Part shown: piece by piece, positions 28,279 through 37,907 of the stretch | Numbering within the stretch: the stretch's first letter is position 1 | How the letters are laid out: each line of letters starts with the position of its first letter | From: an uncultured Verrucomicrobiota bacterium | GTDB taxonomy: Bacteria > Verrucomicrobiota > Verrucomicrobiia > Opitutales > Opitutaceae | Assembly (NCBI GenBank): GCA_903869675.1 | Contig: CAIQAB010000022.1 | Coordinates: forward strand, 1 to 64,000 | Length of the DNA stretch: 64,000 bases | Reading direction: 5' to 3' | Made by a program: the position numbers and the translations under genes | Notes under the pieces: model-generated | Seen by the model: only the letters and a program-made list of their open reading frames with translations | The model's database searches: none | What the model was told of the DNA's origin: nothing

Positions 28279-28319
28279 GCCGTCCCGGCCCCGCCGACGG
28301 CTCAGGCACCGCCATACGC

Positions 28320-29324
28320 ATGTCCAACGCGCCCGACCTTGCCGCCGTCAAGGGCTACCTACTCGACCTCCAGGACCGTATCTGCGCCAGCCTCGCAGAC
28401 GAGGACAGCCGTGCTGCGTTCGCCACCGACGAGTGGTCCCGCAATCAACCGCGCGCCTCCGCTGGACCCGCCCTTGGCGGCGGCGGGCGCACTCGTATCC
28501 TCGCTGAGGGCGAAGTTTTCGAGAAGGCCGGCGTGGCCTTTTCCCATGTGACCGGCGCCGCCCTCCCGCCCAGCGCAACCGCCCACCGGCCCGAACTCGC
28601 CGGTCGCCCTTGGGTAGCCCTCGGAGTATCCCTAGTCATCCACCCGCGCAACCCCCGCGTTCCAACCAGCCACGCCAACGTTCGATTCTTCAGCACCACC
28701 GGTCCCGGAACCGTGGAGCCCGGCCAATCGTCGTCAGTCCCCGGCCAGACCAATCCCGTTCCGGAGCCGGCACCGGTCTGGTGGTTTGGCGGCGGCTTTG
28801 ACCTGACCCCTTACTACGGCTACGAGGAAGATTGCGTGCACTGGCATCAAACCGCCCGCGACGCCCTCGCCCCTCATGGCACCGCGCTTTACCCGCAATT
28901 TAAGAAAAACTGCGACGACTATTTTTTCCTGAAACACCGCAGCGAACCGCGCGGAATCGGTGGGGTGTTTTTTGACGATTTCTCAGCCCTCGGCTTCGAC
29001 GCCTCCTTCGCCCTGCTGCGCGCCGTTGGCGACGCCTACCTGCCCGCCTACCAACCCATCGTGGCACGCCGGAAAAATACCGCCACGAACGACACCGAGC
29101 GCGACTGGCAGCTCTACCGGCGCGGACGTTACGTGGAGTTTAATCTGGTCCAGGACCGGGGCACGCTATTCGGCCTCCAGAGCGGCGGTCGCACCGAGAG
29201 TATCCTCATGAGCCTGCCCCCGTTGGTCCGCTGGGATTACGCGCGCGTCCCTTTACCCGGCACCGAGGAACACCGCCTCCACACCGATTTCCTCCGCCCC
29301 CGCGACTGGGTCCCCGAAAGCTGA
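28320..29324 (+). CDS. hemF: Oxygen-dependent coproporphyrinogen III oxidase
   Basis: HemF decarboxylates two propionates of coproporphyrinogen III with O2. The 334 residues contain the family blocks [46 protein letters not shown] and [22 protein letters not shown] Pro/Ser/Gln-rich insertion of about 19 residues (126-151) separates NVRFF from the WWFGGG strand compared with E. coli HemF. It leads a hemF-hemE-hemY cluster on one strand and implies heme synthesis under oxygen. Confidence 0.95.
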   Translation: MSNAPDLAAVKGYLLDLQDRICASLADEDSRAAFATDEWSRNQPRASAGPALGGGGRTRILAEGEVFEKAGVAFSHVTGAALPPSATAHRPELAGRPWVALGVSLVIHPRNPRVPTSHANVRFFSTTGPGTVEPGQSSSVPGQTNPVPEPAPVWWFGGGFDLTPYYGYEEDCVHWHQTARDALAPHGTALYPQFKKNCDDYFFLKHRSEPRGIGGVFFDDFSALGFDASFALLRAVGDAYLPAYQPIVARRKNTATNDTERDWQLYRRGRYVEFNLVQDRGTLFGLQSGGRTESILMSLPPLVRWDYARVPLPGTEEHRLHTDFLRPRDWVPES

Positions 29325-29369
29325 CGTCAGGCTCGCTGCTCGCCATCCATTGCACACTATTTCCGCCAG

Positions 29370-30404
29370 ATGACTTCCCGCGACCGCTTCCTTGCCGCCC
29401 TCGCCTGCCGGCCGCTCGAACGCCCGCCCCTCTGGGTGATGCGTCAGGCCGGTCGCTACCTTCCCGAATACCGGGCCCTCAAGGCAAAGTCATCCTTTCT
29501 GGAAATGGTGCGCACGCCAGAGCTCGCCACCGAAGTCACCCTCCAGCCCCTCAAACGCTTCCCCGGCCTGGACGCCGCCATCCTGTTCTCCGATATCCTC
29601 GTCATACCTGAAGCCCTCGGCCAAACCTATGCCTTTCGCGAGACCGGCGGCATCCAGATGGCCTACCGCCTGGAAACCCGGGCACAGATTGACGCCCTGG
29701 CCCCCGCCGAAGCCGTGCCCGAACGCCTCGCCTACGTCGGGGATGCCCTCCGCCTGCTCAAGAAGGAGGTAACCACTACCGGCCACACCCTGCTCGGCTT
29801 CGGCGGCTCCCCTTGGACCCTCGCCTCCTACATGCTTGAGGGCGGCGGCTCAGACGATTTTGCCCGCGCCAAGATCCTCTTTCACTCGGACCGCTCCGCC
29901 TTCGACGCACTGCTGGAGAAACTAACCGCTGCGCTCGTATTCTATTTCCGGATGCAAATCGAAGCAGGCGCTGACGCCATCCAGATCTTCGATAGCTGGG
30001 GCGGCATTCTCGCCGGTCCCGACTACGAGGCCGCCTCGCTGGCCTGGATCCGCCGCATAGTCTCCGCCCTGCCTGCCGACTTCCCCGTCATTCTCTACGC
30101 CAAAGGCACGGCGCCCCACCTATCCGCCCAGGCCACCTCGGGCGTGCGTGCGATCAGCCTCGACTGGACTGCCGACCTCGCCGCCGTGCGCGCCGTCCTG
30201 CCGTCCAGCCTCGCCCTCCAAGGCAACCTTGATCCCGTGCTAATGACCACCACCCCCGAGATCGTCCGCACGCAAGCCACCCGCCTGCTGGAATCGCTAC
30301 GAGGCCGGCCTGGTCATATTTTCAACCTCGGCCACGGCATCACCCCCGAAGCCAAGATCGAATGCATGCAGGCCCTCGTGGATACCGTCACCACCTTCCG
30401 CTGA
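29370..30404 (+). CDS. hemE: Uroporphyrinogen decarboxylase
   Basis: HemE converts uroporphyrinogen III to coproporphyrinogen III, the step before HemF. The 344-residue protein has the signature PPLWVMRQAGRYLPEYR near the N-terminus, FSDILVIPEALG (with the substrate Asp), the GFGGSPWTLASYM block, DSWGG and the C-terminal FNLGHGI. It begins 45 bp after hemF. Confidence 0.96.
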   Translation: MTSRDRFLAALACRPLERPPLWVMRQAGRYLPEYRALKAKSSFLEMVRTPELATEVTLQPLKRFPGLDAAILFSDILVIPEALGQTYAFRETGGIQMAYRLETRAQIDALAPAEAVPERLAYVGDALRLLKKEVTTTGHTLLGFGGSPWTLASYMLEGGGSDDFARAKILFHSDRSAFDALLEKLTAALVFYFRMQIEAGADAIQIFDSWGGILAGPDYEAASLAWIRRIVSALPADFPVILYAKGTAPHLSAQATSGVRAISLDWTADLAAVRAVLPSSLALQGNLDPVLMTTTPEIVRTQATRLLESLRGRPGHIFNLGHGITPEAKIECMQALVDTVTTFR

Positions 30405-30454
30405 TCACTCCACGGCGCGCAAGGACCACCCCAGCGTGTTAATCCATTTTTCCC

Positions 30455-31837
30455 GTGGGCCATAAGTCCGAACCGTCGACCCGGCTCCCCATCGCCATCC
30501 TCGGCGCCGGTCTCACCGGTCTGGCCGCCGCCCGCCAGTTGGTCCGCGCCGGTCGCCGCGTGACCGTCTTCGACCCCGCGCCCATCCCGGGCGGCGTTAT
30601 CCGCAGCGAACGCCACGAACCCGGCTGGCTGGTCGAGTCTGGCCCCAACTCCCTTCAGGAAACCCCCGCCGTCGCCGACCTTGTGCGCGAACTCGGCCTC
30701 GAACACCACCGCCAACCCGCCGCCCCCGCCGCGAAGAACCGCTACATCCTGCGCGGTGGCCTTCTGCGCCGGTTGCCAAGCTCACCTCCCGCCTTCCTCC
30801 GCTCAGGCCTCTTTTCCACCCGCACCAAACTCCGCGTTCTGCGCGAATTTTTCCGCCCCCGCCGCCCCCGTTTGCAAGACCTGCCTCTGGCTGATTTTTT
30901 TTGCGAACACTTCGGCCCGGAATTGCTCGCCTACGCCCTTGATCCCTTTGTCTCCGGGATCTACGCCGGCGACCCCTCCCGCCTGTCCGCCCGCCACGCC
31001 TTTCCGTCCCTCTGGAAGGGTGAAAAAGAATACGGTTCGCTGCTCCGCGCCCAACTCGCCGCCTCCCGCGCCAAACGCGCTCGCGGGGAACCCCCCGGAC
31101 CGCCCCCCATCATCAGTTTCACGGACGGGCTCGCCGAGTTGCCCCTCGCCCTCGCCGCCAGCCTCCCGCGGGGCACGCTCCGCTTGGAAACGGCGGTCAA
31201 TCAACTGAGCCCCAGCCCGGACGGCTGGATACTTGATGCCGCACCCAGCGAACGCTTCGACCGCGTCATCCTCGCCTTACCCGCCCCCGCCCTGGCACGA
31301 CTCGGCCTCGGCCCACCCGGCGCGCGGACCTCTCTCGCCTCCCTCAATCTCCTCGAACACCCTCCCGTCACTGCCCTTTTCCTGGGCTACCCTCGCACCG
31401 ACGTGGAGCATCCGCTGGATGGCTTTGGTATGCTCTGCCCCTCGGCCGAAAAAAGCCCCCTGCTCGGCGTGTTGTTCAACTCCACCCTCTTCCCTGGCCG
31501 CGCCCCCGCCGGGCACGTTGCACTGACCGTCATGCTGGGCGGGGTCCGCCAGCCCGACCTCGCCCGCCAACCACTCGACTCCCAACTACCCATCGTGGAA
31601 AAGGCTCTCGCAACCCTGCTCGGCGCACGCCGCCCGCCAGTCTTTGTGCACCGCACCCACTGGCCCCGCGCCATCCCGCAATACCAGATGGCGCACGATT
31701 CCTACCTTGAGGTGATCGCTGCTGCCGAAAAACGTCTGCCGGGGATGCATATCGGCGGCCCGGTCCGCGATGGCATCGGCCTGCCTGCGTGCCTATCCGC
31801 CGGGGCACGCCTCGCCGCCGCCGCGCTGAATCCGTAG
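30455..31837 (+). CDS. hemY: Protoporphyrinogen oxidase, FAD-dependent
   Basis: The 460-residue protein starts at a GTG (30455) and has the dinucleotide-binding AILGAGLTGLAAARQL, the GGVIRS motif, and the PPOX blocks ESGPNSLQE, DPFVSGIYAGDP and SFTDGLAELPLAL, closing with IGGPVRDGIGLPACLSAG. HemY-type enzymes oxidise protoporphyrinogen (or coproporphyrinogen, in the CPD pathway) with O2. Since hemF is the neighbour, the classical protoporphyrin route is favoured. hemH is not in the window. Confidence 0.93.
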   Translation: MGHKSEPSTRLPIAILGAGLTGLAAARQLVRAGRRVTVFDPAPIPGGVIRSERHEPGWLVESGPNSLQETPAVADLVRELGLEHHRQPAAPAAKNRYILRGGLLRRLPSSPPAFLRSGLFSTRTKLRVLREFFRPRRPRLQDLPLADFFCEHFGPELLAYALDPFVSGIYAGDPSRLSARHAFPSLWKGEKEYGSLLRAQLAASRAKRARGEPPGPPPIISFTDGLAELPLALAASLPRGTLRLETAVNQLSPSPDGWILDAAPSERFDRVILALPAPALARLGLGPPGARTSLASLNLLEHPPVTALFLGYPRTDVEHPLDGFGMLCPSAEKSPLLGVLFNSTLFPGRAPAGHVALTVMLGGVRQPDLARQPLDSQLPIVEKALATLLGARRPPVFVHRTHWPRAIPQYQMAHDSYLEVIAAAEKRLPGMHIGGPVRDGIGLPACLSAGARLAAAALNP

Positions 31838-31928
31838 GGGCCACAAGGCCCATCCCGGACCGGGCGCTACACACGCCCCTTGACTCCCCCCCCCCTGCAC
31901 CTAGCCTGCCGCGCCCTATTACAACGGC

Positions 31929-34832
31929 ATGGCGAACGACCTAAAGCACACCCTCAGCCTCCCCAAGACCGATTTCCCCATGCGGGGGGACCTGCCCAAA
32001 CGCGAACCCGCCCGCCTCGCCGCCTGGGGAAATCTTTCGCTCTACGCCGCCATCCAGGCGAAACGGGCCTCCGCCCCCCCCTTCATCCTTCACGACGGCC
32101 CTCCCTTTACCAACGGCGATGTGCACATCGGCACCGCCTTGAACAAGTCCCTCAAGGACATCACCCTTCGCTACAAGTCACTGCGGGGCTTCCGCACCCC
32201 TTACGTCCCCGGCTGGGACTGCCACGGCCTCCCCATCGAGCAGAAGGTCGCCAAAGAACTGCAAGCCGCCGGCCTCAGCTTGCCCACCGCCGAACTCCGC
32301 TCCCGCTGCGATGCCTTCGCCGAGGGCTGGATCAAAAAACAGACCGCCTCCTTCAAACGCCTCGGCGTCCAAGCTGACTGGGCTCACGAATATAAGACCA
32401 AAGCCCCCGCCTTCGAGGCCGACATCCTCCGCACTTTCGCCGCATTCGTCGAACAGGATCTAGTTTATCGCTCTAAGAAACCCGTCTACTGGTCCATCCC
32501 CTTCGAAACCGCCCTCGCCGAGGCCGAGATAGAATACGCCGAGCACACCTCCATCGCCATTTGGGTAAAGTTTGCCGTCCCCACCACTGAGGCCGCGAAG
32601 TTCGGCCTCCCGGTCGACAAACCCCTGAGCGTCGTCATCTGGACCACCACCCCCTGGACCATCCCGGCCAACCTCGCCATCGCGGTGCATCCGGAGACAG
32701 AATACATCGCCGCCGACCTCGGCGCCGAACGCATCCTCGTCGCCAAGGCCCTGCTCCCCGCCGTCCTCGAAGCCAGCAAACATCCCGATGCTTCATCAGT
32801 CGTCGGGCATCCGTCGTTGGTCATTCTGGGCGCTCGCTTGGAAGGCTTAGCCCCACGCCACCCCTTTATCGGCCGCCCCTCGCCGGTCGTCCTCGCCGAT
32901 TACGTCACGACCGATAGCGGCACCGGCTGCGTCCACACCGCCCCAGGCCACGGCGCCGAGGATTACCTGACCGGCCTGAAATACAGCCTGCCCATCTACT
33001 GCCCCGTCGGCGATGACGGTCGCTATGTCGACGACGGTGAAGTCCCGGCCGATCTCGTGGGCGTCTCCTGCCTGGAAAAGGTCGAGGATCTCGCTGCGAA
33101 AAAACCCAGCCCGGCCAACCTCGCCGTGCTGAAGAAACTCGCTGCACCCGACTCCACCGGCCACGTCGCCCTGCTCGCCAAGGCAAAATACATCCACAGC
33201 TACCCGCACTGCTGGCGCTCGAAGACCCCCATCATCTTCCGCGCGGTCGACCAGTGGTTCGTGGGCCTGGATCGCGCCTCGCCCGGCACCGCCTCGCCCC
33301 GCGCCGCAGCTCTCGACGCCATTAAAAGCGTGACCTGGTTCCCCGCCTGGGGCCAGGCCCGCATCACCGGCGCAGTCGAGGCCCGCCCGGATTGGTGTAT
33401 CAGCCGACAGCGCTCCTGGGGCGTGCCCATCATCGCTTTTTACGACGCGCAGAAAAAAGCCCACCTCGACGCCTCAGTCGTCCGCGCCGTCGCCGCCAAG
33501 ATCGCCGCCCACCCCGCCGGCACCAACCTTTGGTATGAGCAAACCGCCGCCGAGTTGCTCGCCGGCGTCACCCTGCCCGCCGGTTGGCCACCCGCCTCCG
33601 AATTAACGAACGGCCGCGATACCCTCGACGTCTGGCTCGACTCCGGCAGCAGCCACGCCGCCGTCCTGCGCAACCACCAAGGCGGCACCCAATGGCCAGC
33701 CGACCTTTACCTTGAAGGCTCCGACCAGCACCGCGGCTGGTTCCAATCCTCCCTCTGGACCGGCGTCATCGCGCAGGGCGGCGCCCCCTACAAAGCCGTG
33801 CTCACCCACGGCTTCATCGTGGGCGAAGACGGCAAGAAAATCTCCAAATCCGGCAGCTACGAAAAACCTCCGACCTCGGATAACTTCATCGCCGACTACG
33901 GCGCCGACGTTATCCGTCTCTGGCTCGCTTCCCAGGACTTTACCCAGGATATCACCCTTTCCAAAAAAATCCTGGATAACGCCGCCGAGCAGTATCGCGG
34001 CTTCCGCAACGCCCTGCGCTACCAACTCTCGATTCTCCACGACTTCGACCCGGCGCTGAACACCCTGCCCTACGCTTCGCTCGACGTGCTCGACCGGTGG
34101 GCCCTGCACCAGACTGCCAAACTGCTGGCCGACACCACCTCCGCCTACGACGCCTACGAATTCCACCGCGTCGTCTCCCTATGTGCCCAGTTCGTGTCCA
34201 ACACCCTCTCGGCCGTCTATAACGACGTCTGCAAAGACCGCCTCTACACCTACGCGGTCAACCACCCCCAGCGCCGCAGCACCCAGACCGCCGTGCACGC
34301 CATCCACGGGGTGCTCGTCCGAGTGCTAGCCCCGATCCTGACGTTTAGCGCCGACGAGGCCTGGTGCCATGCTCACTTCAAGGCCGACTTCGCCCCCGCC
34401 GGAGCCGTAAATCCCAGCGTCCACCTCGCCGATTGGCCCGTCCTTAACCCGGAGTGGACCGATCCTTCCCTCGCCGCCGACTTCAGCGAACTCCTGAAAG
34501 TCAGGGCCAAAGTCAACGAGACCCTCGAACCGCTCCGCCAAGCCGGCAAACTCGGCAAATCCCTCGACGCCGCCATCACCCTTGAAGTCGCCGGCTCGTC
34601 GCCCCTTGATCCAATTCTGCGCCGCCACGAGACCTTTCTCCCTGAACTCCTGATCGTTTCCCACGTCATCCTCGCGGAAACACCGGCCGCCGCCGACCTC
34701 CTCGTAGCTGCCCGCCCCGCCGGCGAACTCAGCCACTTGCGCTGCCCGCGCTGCTGGCGATGGGTCCCCAGCCTGCAAGCCGCCGGAGAACACGAGGTCT
34801 GCCCCCGATGCGCGGAGGCGATCCAGCCCTAG
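31929..34832 (+). CDS. ileS: Isoleucyl-tRNA synthetase
   Basis: The 967-residue class I synthetase has the HIGH motif as HIGT (from His66, in NGDVHIGTALNK), the KMSKS motif as KISKS (637-641), and the editing-domain signature VIWTTTPWTIPANLA. The C-terminal zinc ribbon (CPRCWRW and CPRCAEAI) is complete. It is 91 bp downstream of hemY and 58 bp upstream of the Lys-rich DksA-like gene; lspA follows nearby, as in many bacteria. Confidence 0.96.
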   Translation: MANDLKHTLSLPKTDFPMRGDLPKREPARLAAWGNLSLYAAIQAKRASAPPFILHDGPPFTNGDVHIGTALNKSLKDITLRYKSLRGFRTPYVPGWDCHGLPIEQKVAKELQAAGLSLPTAELRSRCDAFAEGWIKKQTASFKRLGVQADWAHEYKTKAPAFEADILRTFAAFVEQDLVYRSKKPVYWSIPFETALAEAEIEYAEHTSIAIWVKFAVPTTEAAKFGLPVDKPLSVVIWTTTPWTIPANLAIAVHPETEYIAADLGAERILVAKALLPAVLEASKHPDASSVVGHPSLVILGARLEGLAPRHPFIGRPSPVVLADYVTTDSGTGCVHTAPGHGAEDYLTGLKYSLPIYCPVGDDGRYVDDGEVPADLVGVSCLEKVEDLAAKKPSPANLAVLKKLAAPDSTGHVALLAKAKYIHSYPHCWRSKTPIIFRAVDQWFVGLDRASPGTASPRAAALDAIKSVTWFPAWGQARITGAVEARPDWCISRQRSWGVPIIAFYDAQKKAHLDASVVRAVAAKIAAHPAGTNLWYEQTAAELLAGVTLPAGWPPASELTNGRDTLDVWLDSGSSHAAVLRNHQGGTQWPADLYLEGSDQHRGWFQSSLWTGVIAQGGAPYKAVLTHGFIVGEDGKKISKSGSYEKPPTSDNFIADYGADVIRLWLASQDFTQDITLSKKILDNAAEQYRGFRNALRYQLSILHDFDPALNTLPYASLDVLDRWALHQTAKLLADTTSAYDAYEFHRVVSLCAQFVSNTLSAVYNDVCKDRLYTYAVNHPQRRSTQTAVHAIHGVLVRVLAPILTFSADEAWCHAHFKADFAPAGAVNPSVHLADWPVLNPEWTDPSLAADFSELLKVRAKVNETLEPLRQAGKLGKSLDAAITLEVAGSSPLDPILRRHETFLPELLIVSHVILAETPAAADLLVAARPAGELSHLRCPRCWRWVPSLQAAGEHEVCPRCAEAIQP

Positions 34833-34890
34833 CTTGCGCCCTCGGGCGGCTGCCAGTTGGCGTCCATTTTCTTACCCCCCAAAAAACACC

Positions 34891-36201
34891 ATGGCCAAAC
34901 CCACCCGCAAGCCCGCCGCCACCAAGAAAAAGTCTCCCGCGCGCACCTCGAAACCGGCCCCGCGCCGCACCCCGAAGCAAGCCTCGAGCCGCACTTCAGC
35001 GCGGCGGCCATCATCAAGCGCCGCAACCGCCCGCAAAGCGAAGCCGGCCCCGCGCCGCCCTGCCCCCAAGACCCAAAAGGCCCCGCCCAAGGCGTTAAAA
35101 AACAAAACGCCACCCAAGTCTCTCGTGAAACCTTCAAAAAAAACCGTCACCAAAACCGCTGCGCCCAAAGCCTCCCCGGCCAAAGCCACCAAAACTGCCA
35201 AGCCCGCCGCGAAATCTTCGCGAGCACCCGCCCCGGCCAAAAAACCGGCCACCAAAGCAACCGCCCCTAAGCCCGCACCCAAGCCCGCCAAGCGCCCGGT
35301 CCCCGCACCCAAGACCACAAAGTCCGCACCCAAAACCGCGCCCAAAGCCACCGCTGCCGCCGCCAAATCTAAGTCAAAACCCACCAAAGTTCCAACTCCG
35401 GCCACCAACTCTAAAACAGCTGCGCCTGTATCCGCGAAGCCCTCGGAAGATACCAAACAGCCCATCCTGAAAGGTAAGGATGCCGTCCGCGCCCGCATTC
35501 TCGCCCAGCGCGCCAAACCCGCCAAGCCCGCTGCCTTCTCCCTCGACGAGGTCCTCGCCATCGCCAAAACTGTGGAAAAGGCCGCTCCCGCCAAAGCTCC
35601 AGTCGCCCTGATCGCAACCAAGTCAGGTAAGACCGCGCCCCTCCCCGCGCACGCCCTGCAAACCCCCAAACCCACCACCGTCCGGGCCGCCTCACTCGCT
35701 GACATTCTTGGCTTTAACCCAAAAGCCAAAGCCTCCCACGCCGCGAACGAGGAAGATGCGATTCCGGATAAATTTAAACGTTATTACAAGCTGCTCATTG
35801 AGTTGCGTAATCACGTAACCGGCCAGGTTGACCAGCATAGCGAAGAGACGCTGAAACGCTCCGCCAAAGAGGACAGCGGCGATCTCTCCAGCTACGGCAC
35901 CGACGGCGGCACCGATTCCTTCGACCGTGATTTCGCCCTGAGCCTCGTCGCCAACGAACAAGAGGCCCTCGCCGAGATCGAGGCCGCCATCCAACGTATC
36001 AAAGCCGGCACTTACGGCGTCTGCGAACACACCCAGCAGAGTATCAACAAGGAACGCCTGCTCGCCGTGCCCTTCACCCGATACACCGCCGCTGCCATGA
36101 AAGAAATCGAGAAAACCCGCTTCAAAGTGCGCGGACAGACCGGCATCCTCGGCGAAGGCGAAGAAGGCGGCCCCAAGGTCGAAGACGACAGCGGAGAATA
36201 A
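34891..36201 (+). CDS. Histone H1-like Lys/Ala/Pro-rich protein fused to a DksA/TraR-like domain
   Basis: The ATG at 34891 (MAKPTRKPAATKKK) gives 436 residues. Residues 1-~200 are almost only Lys, Ala, Pro, Thr, Ser and Arg, like eukaryotic histone H1 tails; a linker follows, and from about 291 a DksA-like coiled coil and C-terminal region begin (FKRYYKLLIELRNHV; GTYGVCEHTQQSINKERLLAVPFTRY). The usual four zinc Cys are reduced to Cys378 alone. DksA binds RNA polymerase; the tail should bind DNA or RNA non-specifically. It lies between ileS and lspA. Roles in nucleoid structure or stringent-type control are both possible. Confidence 0.75.
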   Translation: MAKPTRKPAATKKKSPARTSKPAPRRTPKQASSRTSARRPSSSAATARKAKPAPRRPAPKTQKAPPKALKNKTPPKSLVKPSKKTVTKTAAPKASPAKATKTAKPAAKSSRAPAPAKKPATKATAPKPAPKPAKRPVPAPKTTKSAPKTAPKATAAAAKSKSKPTKVPTPATNSKTAAPVSAKPSEDTKQPILKGKDAVRARILAQRAKPAKPAAFSLDEVLAIAKTVEKAAPAKAPVALIATKSGKTAPLPAHALQTPKPTTVRAASLADILGFNPKAKASHAANEEDAIPDKFKRYYKLLIELRNHVTGQVDQHSEETLKRSAKEDSGDLSSYGTDGGTDSFDRDFALSLVANEQEALAEIEAAIQRIKAGTYGVCEHTQQSINKERLLAVPFTRYTAAAMKEIEKTRFKVRGQTGILGEGEEGGPKVEDDSGE

Positions 36202-36345
36202 CCCCCGCCCACCCGTAAGGCTCCGGCCTCTGCGAGCCGCGCGACCTTTCTTCAAAAGTTCAGCCGGCTTGGCGCGAAAAAAACGCCAGGCCCCTTTCGC
36301 TGATTATCCTCCAGCCCCCATCCGAGCTTAACCAAATCCCAAGCC

Positions 36346-36906
36346 GTGGAAGCCGACGCCATCCCCGCCCCCCGTCCAACCGCCGCGCACGCACCGGCCT
36401 GGACGGATCGCCTCCGCGCCTATCGCCTCCTGTGGTTTCTTAGCGGGCTGGTATTCAGCTTGGACCAACTCACGAAAAGCTGGATCAGCCTAAAACTGAA
36501 ATTCCCCACCTATTGGCCGGAAGAAGGCGCCATCATCATTTCCAAAGGCTTCCTCCACCTCGTGCACGTGGGCAACACCGGCGCCGCCTGGAGCCTGCTC
36601 AGCGGCCAGAGTCCCCTTCTCGCTCTGCTGGCCGTCGGCACACTAGCCGGAATCTACTTCTGGCGCCGCCACCTCGGCCTCCAGCAACGGAACGCCCAAG
36701 CCGCCTTCGGCCTGCTATGCGGAGGCATCGCCGGCAACTGCGCCGACCGCATCGTGCACGGCCACGTGATCGATTTCCTCGATTTTCACTTCGGCAGCTA
36801 CATTTACCCGACCTTCAACCTCGCCGACGCCGGCATCTGCGTGGGCGTGCTGCTTTACCTCTGGCACTCGTTCCACGAGCCGCAATCTCCACCGCGCTCT
36901 GCCTGA
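36346..36906 (+). CDS. lspA: Lipoprotein signal peptidase (signal peptidase II)
   Basis: LspA cleaves prolipoprotein signal peptides in the inner membrane. From GTG 36346 there are 186 residues, four hydrophobic segments and the catalytic aspartates Asp134 (NCADR) and Asp161 (FNLADAG). The block VHVGNTGAAWSLL is family-typical. The first ~25 residues are an unusual Pro/Ala-rich cytosolic extension. The enzyme probably serves the HlyD-like lipoprotein at 47.8 kb among others. Confidence 0.93.
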   Translation: MEADAIPAPRPTAAHAPAWTDRLRAYRLLWFLSGLVFSLDQLTKSWISLKLKFPTYWPEEGAIIISKGFLHLVHVGNTGAAWSLLSGQSPLLALLAVGTLAGIYFWRRHLGLQQRNAQAAFGLLCGGIAGNCADRIVHGHVIDFLDFHFGSYIYPTFNLADAGICVGVLLYLWHSFHEPQSPPRSA

Positions 36907-36951
36907 AGCTCGGCGAGACTCGCCGCTACCCTGCTCGCGTCGACCCCGCCC

Positions 36952-37893
36952 ATGAACGCCCCCTCCGCCCCCGTCGCTATAATCGATATCGGCAGTAATT
37001 CGATCAAAGCCCTAGTCGCCCGCCGGGCGTCCGACGGGACCATCGAGGCGCTGGCCAACCGGACCCTCGATTGCCGCATCAGCGCCGGCATCTCCGCCGT
37101 AGCGCCCAGCCTCACCGAGGATGGCATGACCCGCGGCCTCGCCGCCATCCGCGAACTCCTCGACGTCGCCACCCCCTTCGCCCCGACCCGTATCGCCGTG
37201 GTCGCCACCAGCGCCGTGCGCGACGCACAGAACGGTGGCGAATTCCGCGCCCGCGTGCTCGCCGCCACCGGCCACACTATCCGCATCCTCTCCGGCGAAG
37301 ATGAAGCCAGCCTCATCGGCCTCGGTCTGACCTCCGACCCCGACCTCGCCCACCTGCGCGACTTCTACGTGTTTGATCTCGGAGGCGGCAGTCTTGAATG
37401 CCTCGCTTTTCGCGAGCGCCGCATAACGCAAGCCCTCAGCCTCCCCCTGGGTTGCGTTCGTCTAACGGAGAAATTCATCGCCGCCCCCGCCGCCCCGCTC
37501 GATCCCGACGCCGCCCTGGGCGTGGCCCTTCACGTCCGGCAAAAGTTGAAGAACTCCGGCTTCCGCTTCGACCTGCCCGCACCTGCCGCCGCCGTTTTCA
37601 CCGGCGGCACCATCACGACGCTTCGCGCCCTGAAAGGTGCCCTGCACGGAGTCCCGGTGGCCGAGACTCCCGCCCTCGTGCCGGTGACCCAAGTATCCTT
37701 CGTTCTAGACGAAATCGCCCCTCTGGACATTGCCGACCGGCGCAGCGTGCCCGGCATGCCTCAAGCCCGCGCCGATGTGCTTCCCGCCGCTCTGCTGACC
37801 GTGCTCGCCGTGGCTGAGACCGCCGGTATCGACCAATTTTACCACAGCCTGCACAACCTGCGCTGGGGTCTCGCCGCCGAACTGCTCGCCTGA
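36952..37893 (+). CDS. Ppx/GppA-family phosphatase (short form)
   Basis: The 313 residues form the two actin-like domains of the Ppx/GppA family: IIDIGSNSIKALVA (phosphate 1), VVATSAVRDAQN, ILSGEDEASLIGLGL, VFDLGGGSLECL (phosphate 2) and FTGGTITTLRAL. The C-terminal HD-like domain of long E. coli Ppx and GppA is absent, as in many shorter bacterial members. It degrades polyphosphate or pppGpp; sequence does not decide which. Confidence 0.87.
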   Translation: MNAPSAPVAIIDIGSNSIKALVARRASDGTIEALANRTLDCRISAGISAVAPSLTEDGMTRGLAAIRELLDVATPFAPTRIAVVATSAVRDAQNGGEFRARVLAATGHTIRILSGEDEASLIGLGLTSDPDLAHLRDFYVFDLGGGSLECLAFRERRITQALSLPLGCVRLTEKFIAAPAAPLDPDAALGVALHVRQKLKNSGFRFDLPAPAAAVFTGGTITTLRALKGALHGVPVAETPALVPVTQVSFVLDEIAPLDIADRRSVPGMPQARADVLPAALLTVLAVAETAGIDQFYHSLHNLRWGLAAELLA

Positions 37894-37907
37894 TTCGGCG
37901 TCGAGCC

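Noticed and set aside
34872-35729. A 285-codon minus-strand frame that looks hydrophobic
   Set aside because: It is the reverse complement of the Lys/Ala/Pro-rich tail, which automatically reads as Ala/Gly/Leu/Val/Phe.
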